From: CAYTWW01 sp043801855
Lineage (GTDB): Archaea; Nanobdellota; Nanobdellia; Woesearchaeales; GW2011-AR15
Assembly: GCA_043801855.1 (NCBI GenBank)
Contig: JAZDLQ010000045.1
Coordinates: 1-6,209 of the forward strand
Direction of reading: 5' to 3'
Length of the DNA: 6,209 nt
Part shown: positions 1 to 5,159 of the stretch, one piece after another
Layout of the letters: each line of letters begins with the position of its first letter
Position numbering within the stretch: the first letter of the stretch is position 1
The notes under the pieces: model-generated
Told to the model about the DNA's origin: nothing
What the model saw: only the letters and a program-made list of their open reading frames with translations
Database searches by the model: none
Made by a program: the position numbers and the translations under genes

Positions 1-36
1 AATTTTTGTTTTACAGCCCATGTTTTACACCTTTTT

Positions 37-62
37 ATTATCTAGTTATATAACTAGATAAT
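37..62. promoter_or_regulatory. Perfect 26-bp palindrome ahead of the cold-shock cluster
   Basis: Each arm reads ATTATCTAGTTAT and the two arms meet without a spacer, so all 13 base pairs match. The outer half-site CTAGATAAT (54-62) recurs exactly at 99-107, 45 bases downstream, giving three half-sites in all. A symmetric site plus an extra half-site upstream of a gene cluster is the usual arrangement of a dimeric repressor or activator operator. In RNA it could also form a strong stem, for example as the terminator of a gene to the left. The sequence alone does not separate these. Confidence 0.6.
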
Positions 63-108
63 TAATATAAAAAGATTTGTATTTTGTAGCATATATGTCT
101 AGATAATG

Positions 109-128
109 TTAGAATTTACCGATTCTAA
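109..128. repeat. Small inverted repeat in the leader
   Basis: TTAGAAT (109-115) and ATTCTAA (122-128) form a 7-bp stem around a 6-base loop, TTACCG. A further G-U pair is possible at the base. It lies between the 26-bp palindrome and the TATA-like box at 165-174. If transcription starts upstream of it, it would be a leader hairpin; if transcription starts near 195, it would be a DNA element only. Confidence 0.3.
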
Positions 129-164
129 TTACATGCACCCTTCCAGAGTCCTAAAAAGCATCAT

Positions 165-174
165 TTTATATAAA
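165..174 (+). promoter_or_regulatory. TATA-like box for the zinc-ribbon/cold-shock cluster
   Basis: TTTATATAAA is a good archaeal TATA-box match, preceded by the purine-rich AAAAAGCATCA. A start about 25 bases downstream would fall near 195, giving a leader of about 70 bases before the first established gene at 265. A second AT-rich candidate (ATATAAAAAG, 65-74) lies just after the 26-bp palindrome and would give a much longer leader. No start site can be proven from sequence. Confidence 0.4.
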
Positions 175-189
175 GAGGGAGTTTTCTTT

Positions 190-255
190 ATGATATTCAG
201 AGTAGTTGGAACAATTTTGCAGCAATTTCTGAAAAAAAATTACAAAGGATTATAG
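190..255 (+). CDS. Possible 21-residue leader peptide
   Basis: An ATG at 190 opens a 21-codon frame, MIFRVVGTILQQFLKKNYKGL, ending at TAG 253-255. A purine-rich GAGGGAG (175-181) sits at ribosome-binding distance upstream. The stop codon overlaps the Shine-Dalgarno sequence of the next gene (GGAGAT, 255-260), which would allow translational coupling or control. The peptide has a hydrophobic first half and a basic end, with no family I recognise. So short a frame can arise by chance, so this is a candidate only. If transcription begins near 195, the ATG would lie outside the transcript. Confidence 0.25.
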   Translation: MIFRVVGTILQQFLKKNYKGL

Positions 256-264
256 GAGATTATT

Positions 265-474
265 ATGAGAGGAAGTAACCGAGATAGAAAATCAGATCAT
301 GGTAACAATAGCTTTGGCGGCTTTAAGAGCAATTTTAGCTCTTTTTCAGGTCCAAGAGAAATGCATCCTGCAAAATGCAGTGAATGCGGCGCAGATTGCG
401 AAGTACCTTTTAAGCCAACCGAAGGAAAGCCTGTTTTTTGCAGGGACTGCTATAGGAAGAAAAAAAGCTATTAA
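265..474 (+). CDS. Small CxxC/CxxC zinc-ribbon protein
   Basis: This 69-residue protein has a flexible, polar, Ser/Asn/Gly-rich N-terminal third and a C-terminal zinc ribbon. Cys38 and Cys41 (KCSEC) pair with Cys59 and Cys62 (FCRDC). An extra Cys45 and the conserved-looking PFKPTEGKPVFC segment lie between them. This is the pattern of the short CxxCx(n)CxxC zinc-binding proteins common in candidate-phylum bacteria and DPANN archaea, often beside RNA-related genes. The start is set by GGAGAT at 255-260. Only 18 bases separate it from the cold-shock gene, so the two are probably co-transcribed. A role in RNA or ribosome binding is inferred from the basic tail (YRKKKSY) and its neighbours; the exact function is unknown. 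Confidence 0.85.
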   Translation: MRGSNRDRKSDHGNNSFGGFKSNFSSFSGPREMHPAKCSECGADCEVPFKPTEGKPVFCRDCYRKKKSY

Positions 475-492
475 TTTTTTGAGGTAAATAAA

Positions 493-690
493 ATGAAAGG
501 AACAGTAAAATTTTTTAACACATCAAAAGGCTTTGGATTTATTAAAGCTGATGATGGAAAAGAGTATTTTGTACATACAAGTGGGCTTGCAGAAGGCGTT
601 GTTTTACATGATAATGACGCTGTTGAATTTGTTGTCGCACAAGGTGACAGAGGCCCAAAGGCCGATAAGGTCACTCTTGCAAGTGAATAA
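493..690 (+). CDS. Cold-shock-domain protein (CspA family)
   Basis: At 65 residues this is the normal length of a single cold-shock domain, an OB-fold that binds single-stranded RNA and DNA and melts RNA secondary structure in the cytoplasm. The RNP1 motif KGFGFI (residues 12-17) and RNP2-like YFVH (25-28) carry the aromatic residues that stack on nucleic-acid bases. The N-terminus MKGTVKFFN is typical of the family. The start at 493 follows a clear GAGGT at 481-485. It lies between a zinc-ribbon protein and a DEAD-box helicase, both on the same strand, a set suited to keeping RNA unfolded in the cold. Cold-shock-domain proteins are widespread in bacteria and present in only some archaea, so an ancient transfer is possible. 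Family assignment is very secure. Confidence 0.97.
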   Translation: MKGTVKFFNTSKGFGFIKADDGKEYFVHTSGLAEGVVLHDNDAVEFVVAQGDRGPKADKVTLASE

Positions 691-758
691 CTAAATTTGG
701 TTATTTAGAATTATCAAACAGAAAAGTTGAAGATAGTAATTTTTTACTTTTTCTTTCT
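691..758 (+). terminator. Small hairpin and oligo-T tracts after the cold-shock gene
   Basis: Directly after the cold-shock stop codon, CTAAAT (691-696) and ATTTAG (703-708) can pair around a 6-base loop. Further on, T runs at 740-745 and 748-752 sit in a pyrimidine-rich stretch just before the helicase ribosome-binding site. Archaeal RNA polymerase terminates at oligo-T tracts, so this gap may partly separate a short cold-shock transcript from a longer one that includes the helicase. TTATTTAG (701-708) could also serve as a weak TATA box for the helicase. Confidence 0.35.
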
Positions 759-772
759 AATAGAGGTTAAAA

Positions 773-2014
773 ATGAAATTTGAAGAGCTTGGCATTATTG
801 AGCCAATTTTAAAATCAATAAATTACAGTGTACCAACAGAGATACAGGAAAAATCAATTCCATTAATTATTGAAGGTAAAGATATCATTGCGCAGTCTGC
901 AACAGGAAGCGGAAAGACGTTTGCTTTTGGCGTAGGTATTATTCAAAAGATAGAGAAGGGCAAGGGCCTTCAGGCGCTAGTCCTTACACCAACAAGAGAG
1001 CTTGCGGCGCAGGTGGCAGAAGACCTTGTTCATTACTCTAGGTTTAGAAGGCTAAATGTTGCAGAAGTCTATGGTGGTGTTTCAATTAATCCGCAGATGG
1101 ATGCAATAAGGGTATCTGACATAGTTGTAGGTACTCCGGGCAGAATTCTTGATCATATCGACAGAAGAACAATTAATTTTTCAAAAATAAGCGTTCTTGT
1201 TCTTGATGAAGCAGATAGGATGCTTGATATGGGATTTATTGATGCAGTTGCTGAGATTGTGAGTAAATGCCCTCTAAATAGGCAGACATTATTGTTTTCA
1301 GCAACAATATCAAGTGATATACTGCGCCTTGCAGGAAATTATATGAAAGATCCAGTAAGGGTAAATGCTGTACCAATTGTTGACCCAAGCTTACTAACAC
1401 AGGTTTATTATGATGTTGCTGATAACATGAAGTTTTCTGTTTTAGTGCATCTGTTAAAAAGGGAAAAATCAAGCATGTCAATGGTATTTTGCAATACTCA
1501 GCGGATGACTGATTTTGTCGCAAAAAACTTGCGAAAGCAGGGAATTGATGCAGTTGCAATCCATGGTGGGCTAACACAAGCAAGAAGAACAAGCACCTTA
1601 AAAAAATTTGATACACAAGGAACATCAGTTCTTGTATGCACTGATGTTGCATCAAGAGGGCTTGATATTAAAGGCGTATCACATATCTATAATTATGATA
1701 TACCTAGAGACAGCAAAGATTATACTCATAGGGTTGGAAGAACAGCAAGAGCTGGCGAATCTGGGATGGCGATAAATATTCTTTCTAGTAGAGATCATGA
1801 GAACTTCAACCAGGTATTAAGGCATCGTGAGCATAATATCCAAAGAGTTGATATAACTGAACCAATCGAACGTGTTCAAGTAATTAGGGATCCTGGAAGC
1901 AGGGAAGGCGGATTTGGCAATAGGGGCCGAAGCAGCCAATCAAGTGGATGGGGCCAAAGAAGCGGACAGGGGAGAGGAAGGCAATCTGGAAGCAGGCCTT
2001 CTTTTAGAAGATAA
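773..2014 (+). CDS. DEAD-box ATP-dependent RNA helicase, RhlE-like
   Basis: A complete 413-residue DEAD-box helicase that uses ATP to unwind short RNA duplexes. Motifs appear in order: an upstream Phe3 and PTEIQ with Gln25 (Q motif), SATGSGKT (42-49, Walker A), PTREL (73-77, Ia), GG (101-102), TPGR (121-124, Ib), DEAD (145-148, II), SAT (176-178, III), VFCNT (238-242, IV), TDVASRGLDI (290-299, V) and HRVGRTARAG (319-328, VI). From about residue 365 the tail is disordered, rich in Gly, Ser, Arg and Gln with RG repeats, as in RhlE- and CsdA-type helicases where such tails bind RNA. The start follows GAGGTT at 763-768. All catalytic residues are present. Its place 82 bases after a cold-shock protein suggests a role in RNA unfolding or ribosome assembly at low temperature. 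RhlE-like naming is by general resemblance; substrate specificity is not visible. Confidence 0.97.
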   Translation: MKFEELGIIEPILKSINYSVPTEIQEKSIPLIIEGKDIIAQSATGSGKTFAFGVGIIQKIEKGKGLQALVLTPTRELAAQVAEDLVHYSRFRRLNVAEVYGGVSINPQMDAIRVSDIVVGTPGRILDHIDRRTINFSKISVLVLDEADRMLDMGFIDAVAEIVSKCPLNRQTLLFSATISSDILRLAGNYMKDPVRVNAVPIVDPSLLTQVYYDVADNMKFSVLVHLLKREKSSMSMVFCNTQRMTDFVAKNLRKQGIDAVAIHGGLTQARRTSTLKKFDTQGTSVLVCTDVASRGLDIKGVSHIYNYDIPRDSKDYTHRVGRTARAGESGMAINILSSRDHENFNQVLRHREHNIQRVDITEPIERVQVIRDPGSREGGFGNRGRSSQSSGWGQRSGQGRGRQSGSRPSFRR

Positions 2015-2027
2015 TTTTCTTGTTAAC

Positions 2028-2050
2028 TTTTTTAAAAAAAATAAAAAATA
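2028..2050. terminator. Bidirectional oligo-T/oligo-A terminator
   Basis: Between the convergent helicase and the minus-strand membrane-protein gene, six T (2028-2033) run straight into eight A (2034-2041) and then six A (2043-2048). Each strand therefore offers a T tract to polymerase arriving from either side, the simple form of archaeal termination. The T6A8 junction can also fold as a short hairpin. Confidence 0.55.
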
Positions 2051-2051
2051 T

Positions 2052-2640
2052 TTATTTTTTTGTTTCATTTTTCTTTGTTATTCTACTGACGGTCTTTTTT
2101 GTAGTCTCTTTTATTTTCGCACCAATTTTTTTCACATGCGGAGCAGCATTATTCATTCCTATTTTTACATGATGTGCAGTGAATTTCGCAGCCTTTACTG
2201 TAACTTCAGCTGTTTTTTTGGCAGCTTTTTTTACAAAAGGAATGCAGTGTGTTTTAAACCCATCTGCGCCTTTTTTTGCTCCATTATTGACTTTGCTTCT
2301 GAATTGCGGCTTTTTAATATAAAAAAAGCCAAAAACACCAATGCAAATAACAAGCAATATGGGTAAGATTGGCAATGAGTATTTTTTTTACCGGCAAAAT
2401 CAGTGCTGTCATCTATATGTACAATTCCTTTTTCTTCAATTGGGTCATAAACAATAAAATCGTTTTGCTTGCCATATAATTCCTGCTTTTTATCTAATGT
2501 TGTTCCAGTTGCTTCTAACTTGAAATCATGCTCTAATTTTTTTCCTGCATATATTTTTGAGTTTATGTATTTGCTGTGCCTGAAAATGCGCTTCCAACTT
2601 TTTAATCTTGTGTTATAGGTTCAACAGTTATCTTAGGAGA
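2052..2640 (-). pseudogene. Broken gene for a membrane-anchored protein with a lysine-rich tail
   Basis: The longest open piece (2375 to 2052, from a TTG) encodes 107 residues: a hydrophobic span near its N-terminus (PILPILLVICIGVFGFFYI), then about 80 basic, amphipathic residues rich in Lys and Ala with phrases such as VKKAAKKTAEVTVKAA. Protein-like sequence continues upstream but in changing frames. KLEHDFKLEATG and FIVYDPIEEKGIVHI, read up to about 2390, join the membrane span only if one base is added to the T8 run at 2382-2389. KVGSAFSGTAN joins that piece only with an indel near 2569-2573. ITVEPITQD is cut off by a TAA at 2602-2604. The likely original was a beta-rich extracellular domain, one C-terminal membrane anchor and a basic cytoplasmic tail. 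Its N-terminus is missing beyond about 2640-2660, where transposase sequence begins. Real decay or homopolymer assembly errors could explain the shifts. Family unknown. Confidence 0.5.
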
Positions 2641-3674
2641 TGGTTGTTTAGTGATTTTGAAGATAGAATTGCTGTACCCACAGAAAAAGAAAAACTCACA
2701 ATAATGAGTGATGGCAATGAAATTAAGAAAAAAATCAGGAGAACTGCTGAATTGTTAGATAGAAAAAATAAATATTTAGCAAAGAAAAAAATGCTTAGTG
2801 GAAGGAATAGTTATTCTAAAACAGACACTGATGCAGTGGCTATGATGATGAGAGACAAAATTAGCATAAAGCCTGCTTACAACGAGGTGTTGCTGTTGAA
2901 AATGGGTTTGTTGTAAACTATGTTATTAGCAATAATTGCGGCGATGTTGTGAGCTTTATTCCATTAATGGATGGTGTAACTGCCAATCTAGGCAAAACAC
3001 CTGAAACTACAACTGCTGATGGCGCTTATAAGAACGAAGAAACTCATTCATATATGGAACAAAAAAATATTGGCAATTTCTTGAAATATAACTCTTTTTA
3101 CAAAGAGTCAAGGAAAAATCAGAAAAATAAAAGATTCATACTCTCAGATTTTACCTATAACCCACAAGAAGACGAATTCACTTGCAAGCAAGGGAATAAA
3201 CTTATATTTTCTCATCAAAAAGAAGAATATACTGCATCAGATTATAAAAAAAAAGTCAAGGTGTATTCCATAAATGAACAATTCTGCACGCAATGTCCAC
3301 TTAAAGATAAGTGTACTGAGGGTAAAGCCAGGTCATTAAGTGTAAGTTGGGAAGCTGAAAGATTAAAAGCAATTGCTCGACAAAATCTTAATTCTGAAAA
3401 GGGAAAAGAACTTCGCTCAAGAAGAGCGAACGAGGTTGAATCTGTTTTCGGTGATGAAAAACTTAACAAAAAGATGTATAGATACCTCTTGCGAGGTATT
3501 CAGAACGTGAATATTGAAGCAGGATTGTATTATATTGCCCATAATATCTGTAAGATACAGAAAAAATTGAAAAAAGAGGATAACAACGAATTAAAAAATG
3601 AAACCTCGTTGCAAAATAAAAATAGATTGGTAAATTTCATTGAATATTTCGTTAAGGTAATCTATACTTTTTAG
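2608..3674 (+). pseudogene. IS1182-like transposase, 5'-truncated and frameshifted
   Basis: Two plus-strand frames (2608-2916 and 2949-3674) are parts of one DDE transposase. The first ends in GRNSYSKTDTDAVAMMMRDK and KPAYN, a stretch typical of IS1182. The second, read from 2886 rather than its ATG, gives GVAVENGFVVNYVISNN and continues into MSFIPLMDG. A single-base loss near 2882-2887 restores one frame. The second part has the middle catalytic Asp (TADGAY, Asp24), a zinc-like cluster (FTCKQG, FCTQCPLKDKC), the catalytic Glu region (NEVESVFGD, Glu162 or Glu164) and the usual LLRG helix. The N-terminal domain with the first Asp is absent, so no active enzyme can be made. The left edge is uncertain: residues before about 2655 overlap minus-strand coding of the neighbouring broken gene. 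The C-terminus appears whole. Confidence 0.75.
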
Positions 3675-3862
3675 ACAACCCCAACAGTGTGAGCATGCTT
3701 TGCTTTGAATTCTTCAAATTCTTTTTCAAGTTTCTTCTTATCTTGTACAATCTTATCTTTCTCTTGTGCAATCTTGTCTTTCTCTTGGCGTTCCTTCTCC
3801 AAAGCTTTTTTCAAAAGCTCAATTTCCTTTCTCAGTCTGTTAATTTCTTCTTCAGGATTCAT
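3671..3862 (-). pseudogene. N-terminal fragment of an IS66-like transposase
   Basis: This 63-residue frame begins MNPEEEINRLRKEIELLKK and is almost wholly a charged coiled coil with heptad Leu/Ile spacing and repeated KDKIAQEK units. It ends KAKHAHTVGVV. Archaeal IS66-like transposases begin with such a coiled coil, then a His-Thr-Val-Gly phrase, before the zinc-binding and DDE domains. Here both later domains are missing: the frame stops within bases of the 3' end of the IS1182-like transposase (3674). The simplest reading is that the IS1182-like element inserted in, or recombined with, this gene. Its ATG overlaps the stop of the upstream DUF2080 gene by ATGA, so the two were translated as a pair. 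The IS66-like assignment rests on pattern memory of coiled coil plus HTVG and is moderate. Confidence 0.5.
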
Positions 3863-3996
3863 TCTATCAAAATTATTTTAACTTTTTTTCCAATCCATTC
3901 TATTGGAACATAAATTCTACCAGAATTACCGCTTTTATTTACTTGCTTTTCAAGCATTTCAAAGCCAGTAAGTTCTATTTTTGTTTCTTGTTTCAT
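3859..3996 (-). CDS. DUF2080-type transposon-associated small protein
   Basis: A 45-residue protein: MKQETKIELTGFEMLEKQ, then VNKSGNSGRIYVPIEWIGKK and VKIILIE. The core SGNSGRIYVPxEWIGKKVKIIL is characteristic of DUF2080, a small archaeal family known from next to transposase genes and described as putatively transposon-encoded. The repeated beta-strand pattern with a Gly-Asn-Ser-Gly turn recalls a small AbrB/MazE-like swapped-hairpin DNA-binding fold; that is inference. Its TGA overlaps the ATG of the IS66-like fragment. The start abuts a hairpin (3997-4015), and a TATA-like TTTATTAA lies about 30 bases upstream, so the mRNA may be nearly leaderless. The gene is complete although its partner transposase is truncated, so it may persist as an orphan regulator. 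Confidence 0.8.
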   Translation of the reverse strand: MKQETKIELTGFEMLEKQVNKSGNSGRIYVPIEWIGKKVKIILIE

Positions 3997-4015
3997 TTAG
4001 CTACAAAGTAGCTAA
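3997..4015. promoter_or_regulatory. Inverted repeat abutting the DUF2080 start codon
   Basis: TTAGCTAC (3997-4004) and GTAGCTAA (4008-4015) match perfectly around a 3-base spacer. The repeat ends directly at the minus-strand ATG (3996). Judged from the TATA-like box, the transcription start falls inside it. It could be an operator for self-repression by the DUF2080 protein, an RNA hairpin at the 5' end, or part of a mobile-element end. Confidence 0.45.
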
Positions 4016-4021
4016 TAAAAC

Positions 4022-4034
4022 TTAATAAATTTTT
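4022..4034 (-). promoter_or_regulatory. Minus-strand TATA/BRE-like promoter for DUF2080
   Basis: Read on the minus strand the segment is GAAAAATTTATTAA (4035-4022): a purine-rich BRE-like stretch followed by a TATA-like TTTATTAA. A start about 25-27 bases downstream would be near 4000, only a few bases before the ATG at 3996. Confidence 0.35.
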
Positions 4035-4035
4035 C

Positions 4036-4082
4036 TATTCTATAGAATATACTTCAAGAAAAACTTCAGGATACTGAAGTAT
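4036..4082. repeat. Cluster of short palindromes between two divergent small genes
   Basis: TATTCTATAGAATA (4036-4049) is a perfect 14-bp palindrome. Right after it, ACTTCAG (4063-4069) pairs with CTGAAGT (4074-4080) around GATA. ATACTTCA (4049-4056) can alternatively pair with TGAAGTAT (4075-4082), so two stems compete for the same arm. The cluster lies between the divergent DUF2080 and RHH-like genes and could hold operators or an old mobile-element end. No function is shown. Confidence 0.4.
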
Positions 4083-4154
4083 TGAATGCGTTTCACAACT
4101 TTTATTAACTCATGAAGTTTTAATATTTAATCAGTATATGTCGAGGTGATTATT

Positions 4155-4316
4155 ATGGCAGCAAACCCAAAGGGGCCGCAGAAAGTTAAGATTGATTATA
4201 ATATAGACAAGCCAACATATGATGCATTTGCAAAGCAATGCGCAAGCAAAGGCTATGCACCTAATGTCATTGTTGAAAAAATGATGAAAAAGTATGTTGA
4301 AACAGGGCAATATTAA
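4155..4316 (+). CDS. Small ribbon-helix-helix-like DNA-binding protein
   Basis: A 53-residue protein starting MAANPKGPQKVKIDYNID and ending KKYVETGQY. A short beta-strand (KVKIDYNI, about residues 10-17) is followed by a first helix (KPTYDAFAKQCASKG, 19-33) and a second (APNVIVEKMMKKYVE, 35-49), the order and spacing of a CopG/Arc-type ribbon-helix-helix protein. Such proteins dimerise and bind operator DNA through the strand. The ribosome-binding site GAGGTGAT (4143-4150) is nearly fully complementary to the usual 16S tail, and its distance to ATG 4155 fixes the start. Codon use is somewhat more GC-rich than in the transposases (AAAGGGGCCGCAG). It is divergent from the DUF2080 gene, and no toxin partner is visible. 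It may be a host gene or a regulator carried by one of the elements. The fold is inferred from pattern. Confidence 0.7.
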   Translation: MAANPKGPQKVKIDYNIDKPTYDAFAKQCASKGYAPNVIVEKMMKKYVETGQY

Positions 4317-4319
4317 TAG

Positions 4320-4359
4320 TTTTTCCTAATTTTTTAAAATTGAATAATTCCGAAATTAG
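4320..4359. terminator. Oligo-T terminator between convergent genes
   Basis: After the RHH-like stop codon, five T (4320-4324) and six T (4330-4335) follow in close order, a typical archaeal termination signal. CTAATTT (4326-4332) also pairs with AAATTAG (4353-4359), a weak stem shared with the 3' end of the minus-strand integrase gene. Confidence 0.4.
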
Positions 4360-4360
4360 T

Positions 4361-5122
4361 TTACAGTCTTTCATAGTACACTTCATCAGGTGTTTTATAT
4401 CCTAAACCATGATGTATTCTCTTCTCATTATACCACTTAACAAACGTTTGAAGTTTTTCTTCAGGATGTTTTTTTCTTCGTGTTTTCATTGTGCCAAACC
4501 ATCTCTCCATCTTGCCATTAGTTTGAGGATGATTTCTTCTTGAAGTCCACAACTCAATACCTAATTCATTGAGTTCTATTTCAAACTCAGATGTACCAAG
4601 CTCGCCTGTTTTATAAGGTGTGTTGGCATAAAACACTGAACCTTTATCACTTAAAACAATGACTGGGCATACTTCATTTTTTAGGATTCCATAACGCAAT
4701 ACCAATAATGAATTTTTTGTTGTTACATTATCAAACTCACCTACACTCATTATTTTTCGTGAACAATCATCAATGTAGGAGCAAACATTTTTGCTATTAA
4801 TCTCAGACCAATCACAATGCCACATATAATTGCTTATGGGCCAACAATAACGGACATATTTGCGTTGACCTCTTCGTTTTTCACAAGGATCCGTTAGTTG
4901 ATTTCTGTCAAGAATTTTTTGAATTTGGCGTTGAGAAACACCGCAACCTTCATTTTTGGTTAAATAATGCAATTTGTCACTGCCATAATCCGTCTCGAGT
5001 CTTAAAGTCTTTATTTTTTCGGTAAATGACTGACTTACAACTTGTTCTGGTCTACCTATTTTTTTGCAAAGGTATGCTTTTTTTCCTTCATCTTGATACT
5101 TTTTGGCCAATTTGTAGACCAT
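4361..5122 (-). CDS. IS481-like transposase (rve/DDE integrase core), N-terminus truncated
   Basis: A 253-residue transposase. It has the end of an N-terminal helix-turn-helix (MVYKLAKKYQDEG), a second helix-turn-helix-like stretch (VSQRQIQKIL, 63-72) and an RNase-H-fold rve core. The DDE triad is intact: Asp104 in WHCDWSEI, Asp159 in LSDKGSVF and Glu206 in GKMERWFG. The end WYNEKRIHHGLGYKTPDEVYY is the usual C-terminus. Full IS481 proteins run to about 320-350 residues, so 60 or more are missing. Upstream the same frame reads only RGRQ before reaching the terminal repeat of the next element (ending at 5131), then a stop. The gene was therefore cut in its first helix-turn-helix by that insertion. 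Annotators may accept the ATG at 5122 as a start, but it lies inside the motif, so the product is probably inactive. Confidence 0.85.
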   Translation of the reverse strand: MVYKLAKKYQDEGKKAYLCKKIGRPEQVVSQSFTEKIKTLRLETDYGSDKLHYLTKNEGCGVSQRQIQKILDRNQLTDPCEKRRGQRKYVRYCWPISNYMWHCDWSEINSKNVCSYIDDCSRKIMSVGEFDNVTTKNSLLVLRYGILKNEVCPVIVLSDKGSVFYANTPYKTGELGTSEFEIELNELGIELWTSRRNHPQTNGKMERWFGTMKTRRKKHPEEKLQTFVKWYNEKRIHHGLGYKTPDEVYYERL

Positions 5123-5130
5123 TTGTCTAC

Positions 5131-5159
5131 CCCTAACTCTGCTTCATTTAAGTAATATG
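5131..5159. repeat. Terminal repeat at the 3' end of the IS4/IS1634-like element
   Basis: CCCTAACTCTGCTT (5131-5144) is identical to 6072-6085. The next 15 bases match at 10 positions (TTAAG and ATA shared), giving 24 of 29. It marks an element boundary because the IS481-like reading frame breaks exactly here. The stop codon of the inner transposase (5144-5146) lies within it. Confidence 0.7.

Noticed and set aside
1..264. CRISPR-like array or riboswitch in the leader
   Set aside because: There are only three half-sites without regular spacing and no recognisable riboswitch core; the region is better described as a regulatory leader.
1236..1655. 139-residue open frame on the minus strand
   Set aside because: It lies wholly inside the DEAD-box helicase gene, whose motifs are unbroken through this stretch; the minus-strand translation has no recognisable domain.
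1914..2366. 150-residue plus-strand frame rich in Phe and Cys
   Set aside because: Its first part overlaps the helicase tail in another frame and the rest is the complement of the lysine-rich protein gene; AAA/AAG codons read backward give the Phe/Leu/Ser bias.
3412..3499. Two short hairpins (TTCGCTC/GAGCGAA at 3412-3430 and ATACCTC/GAGGTAT at 3482-3499)
   Set aside because: Both lie within conserved transposase coding sequence, and 7-bp stems with short loops are expected about this often by chance in a kilobase.
3689..3913. Plus-strand frame that looks like a multi-span membrane protein
   Set aside because: It is the complement of a Lys/Glu-rich coiled coil; reading such codons backward gives a false run of Phe and Leu.
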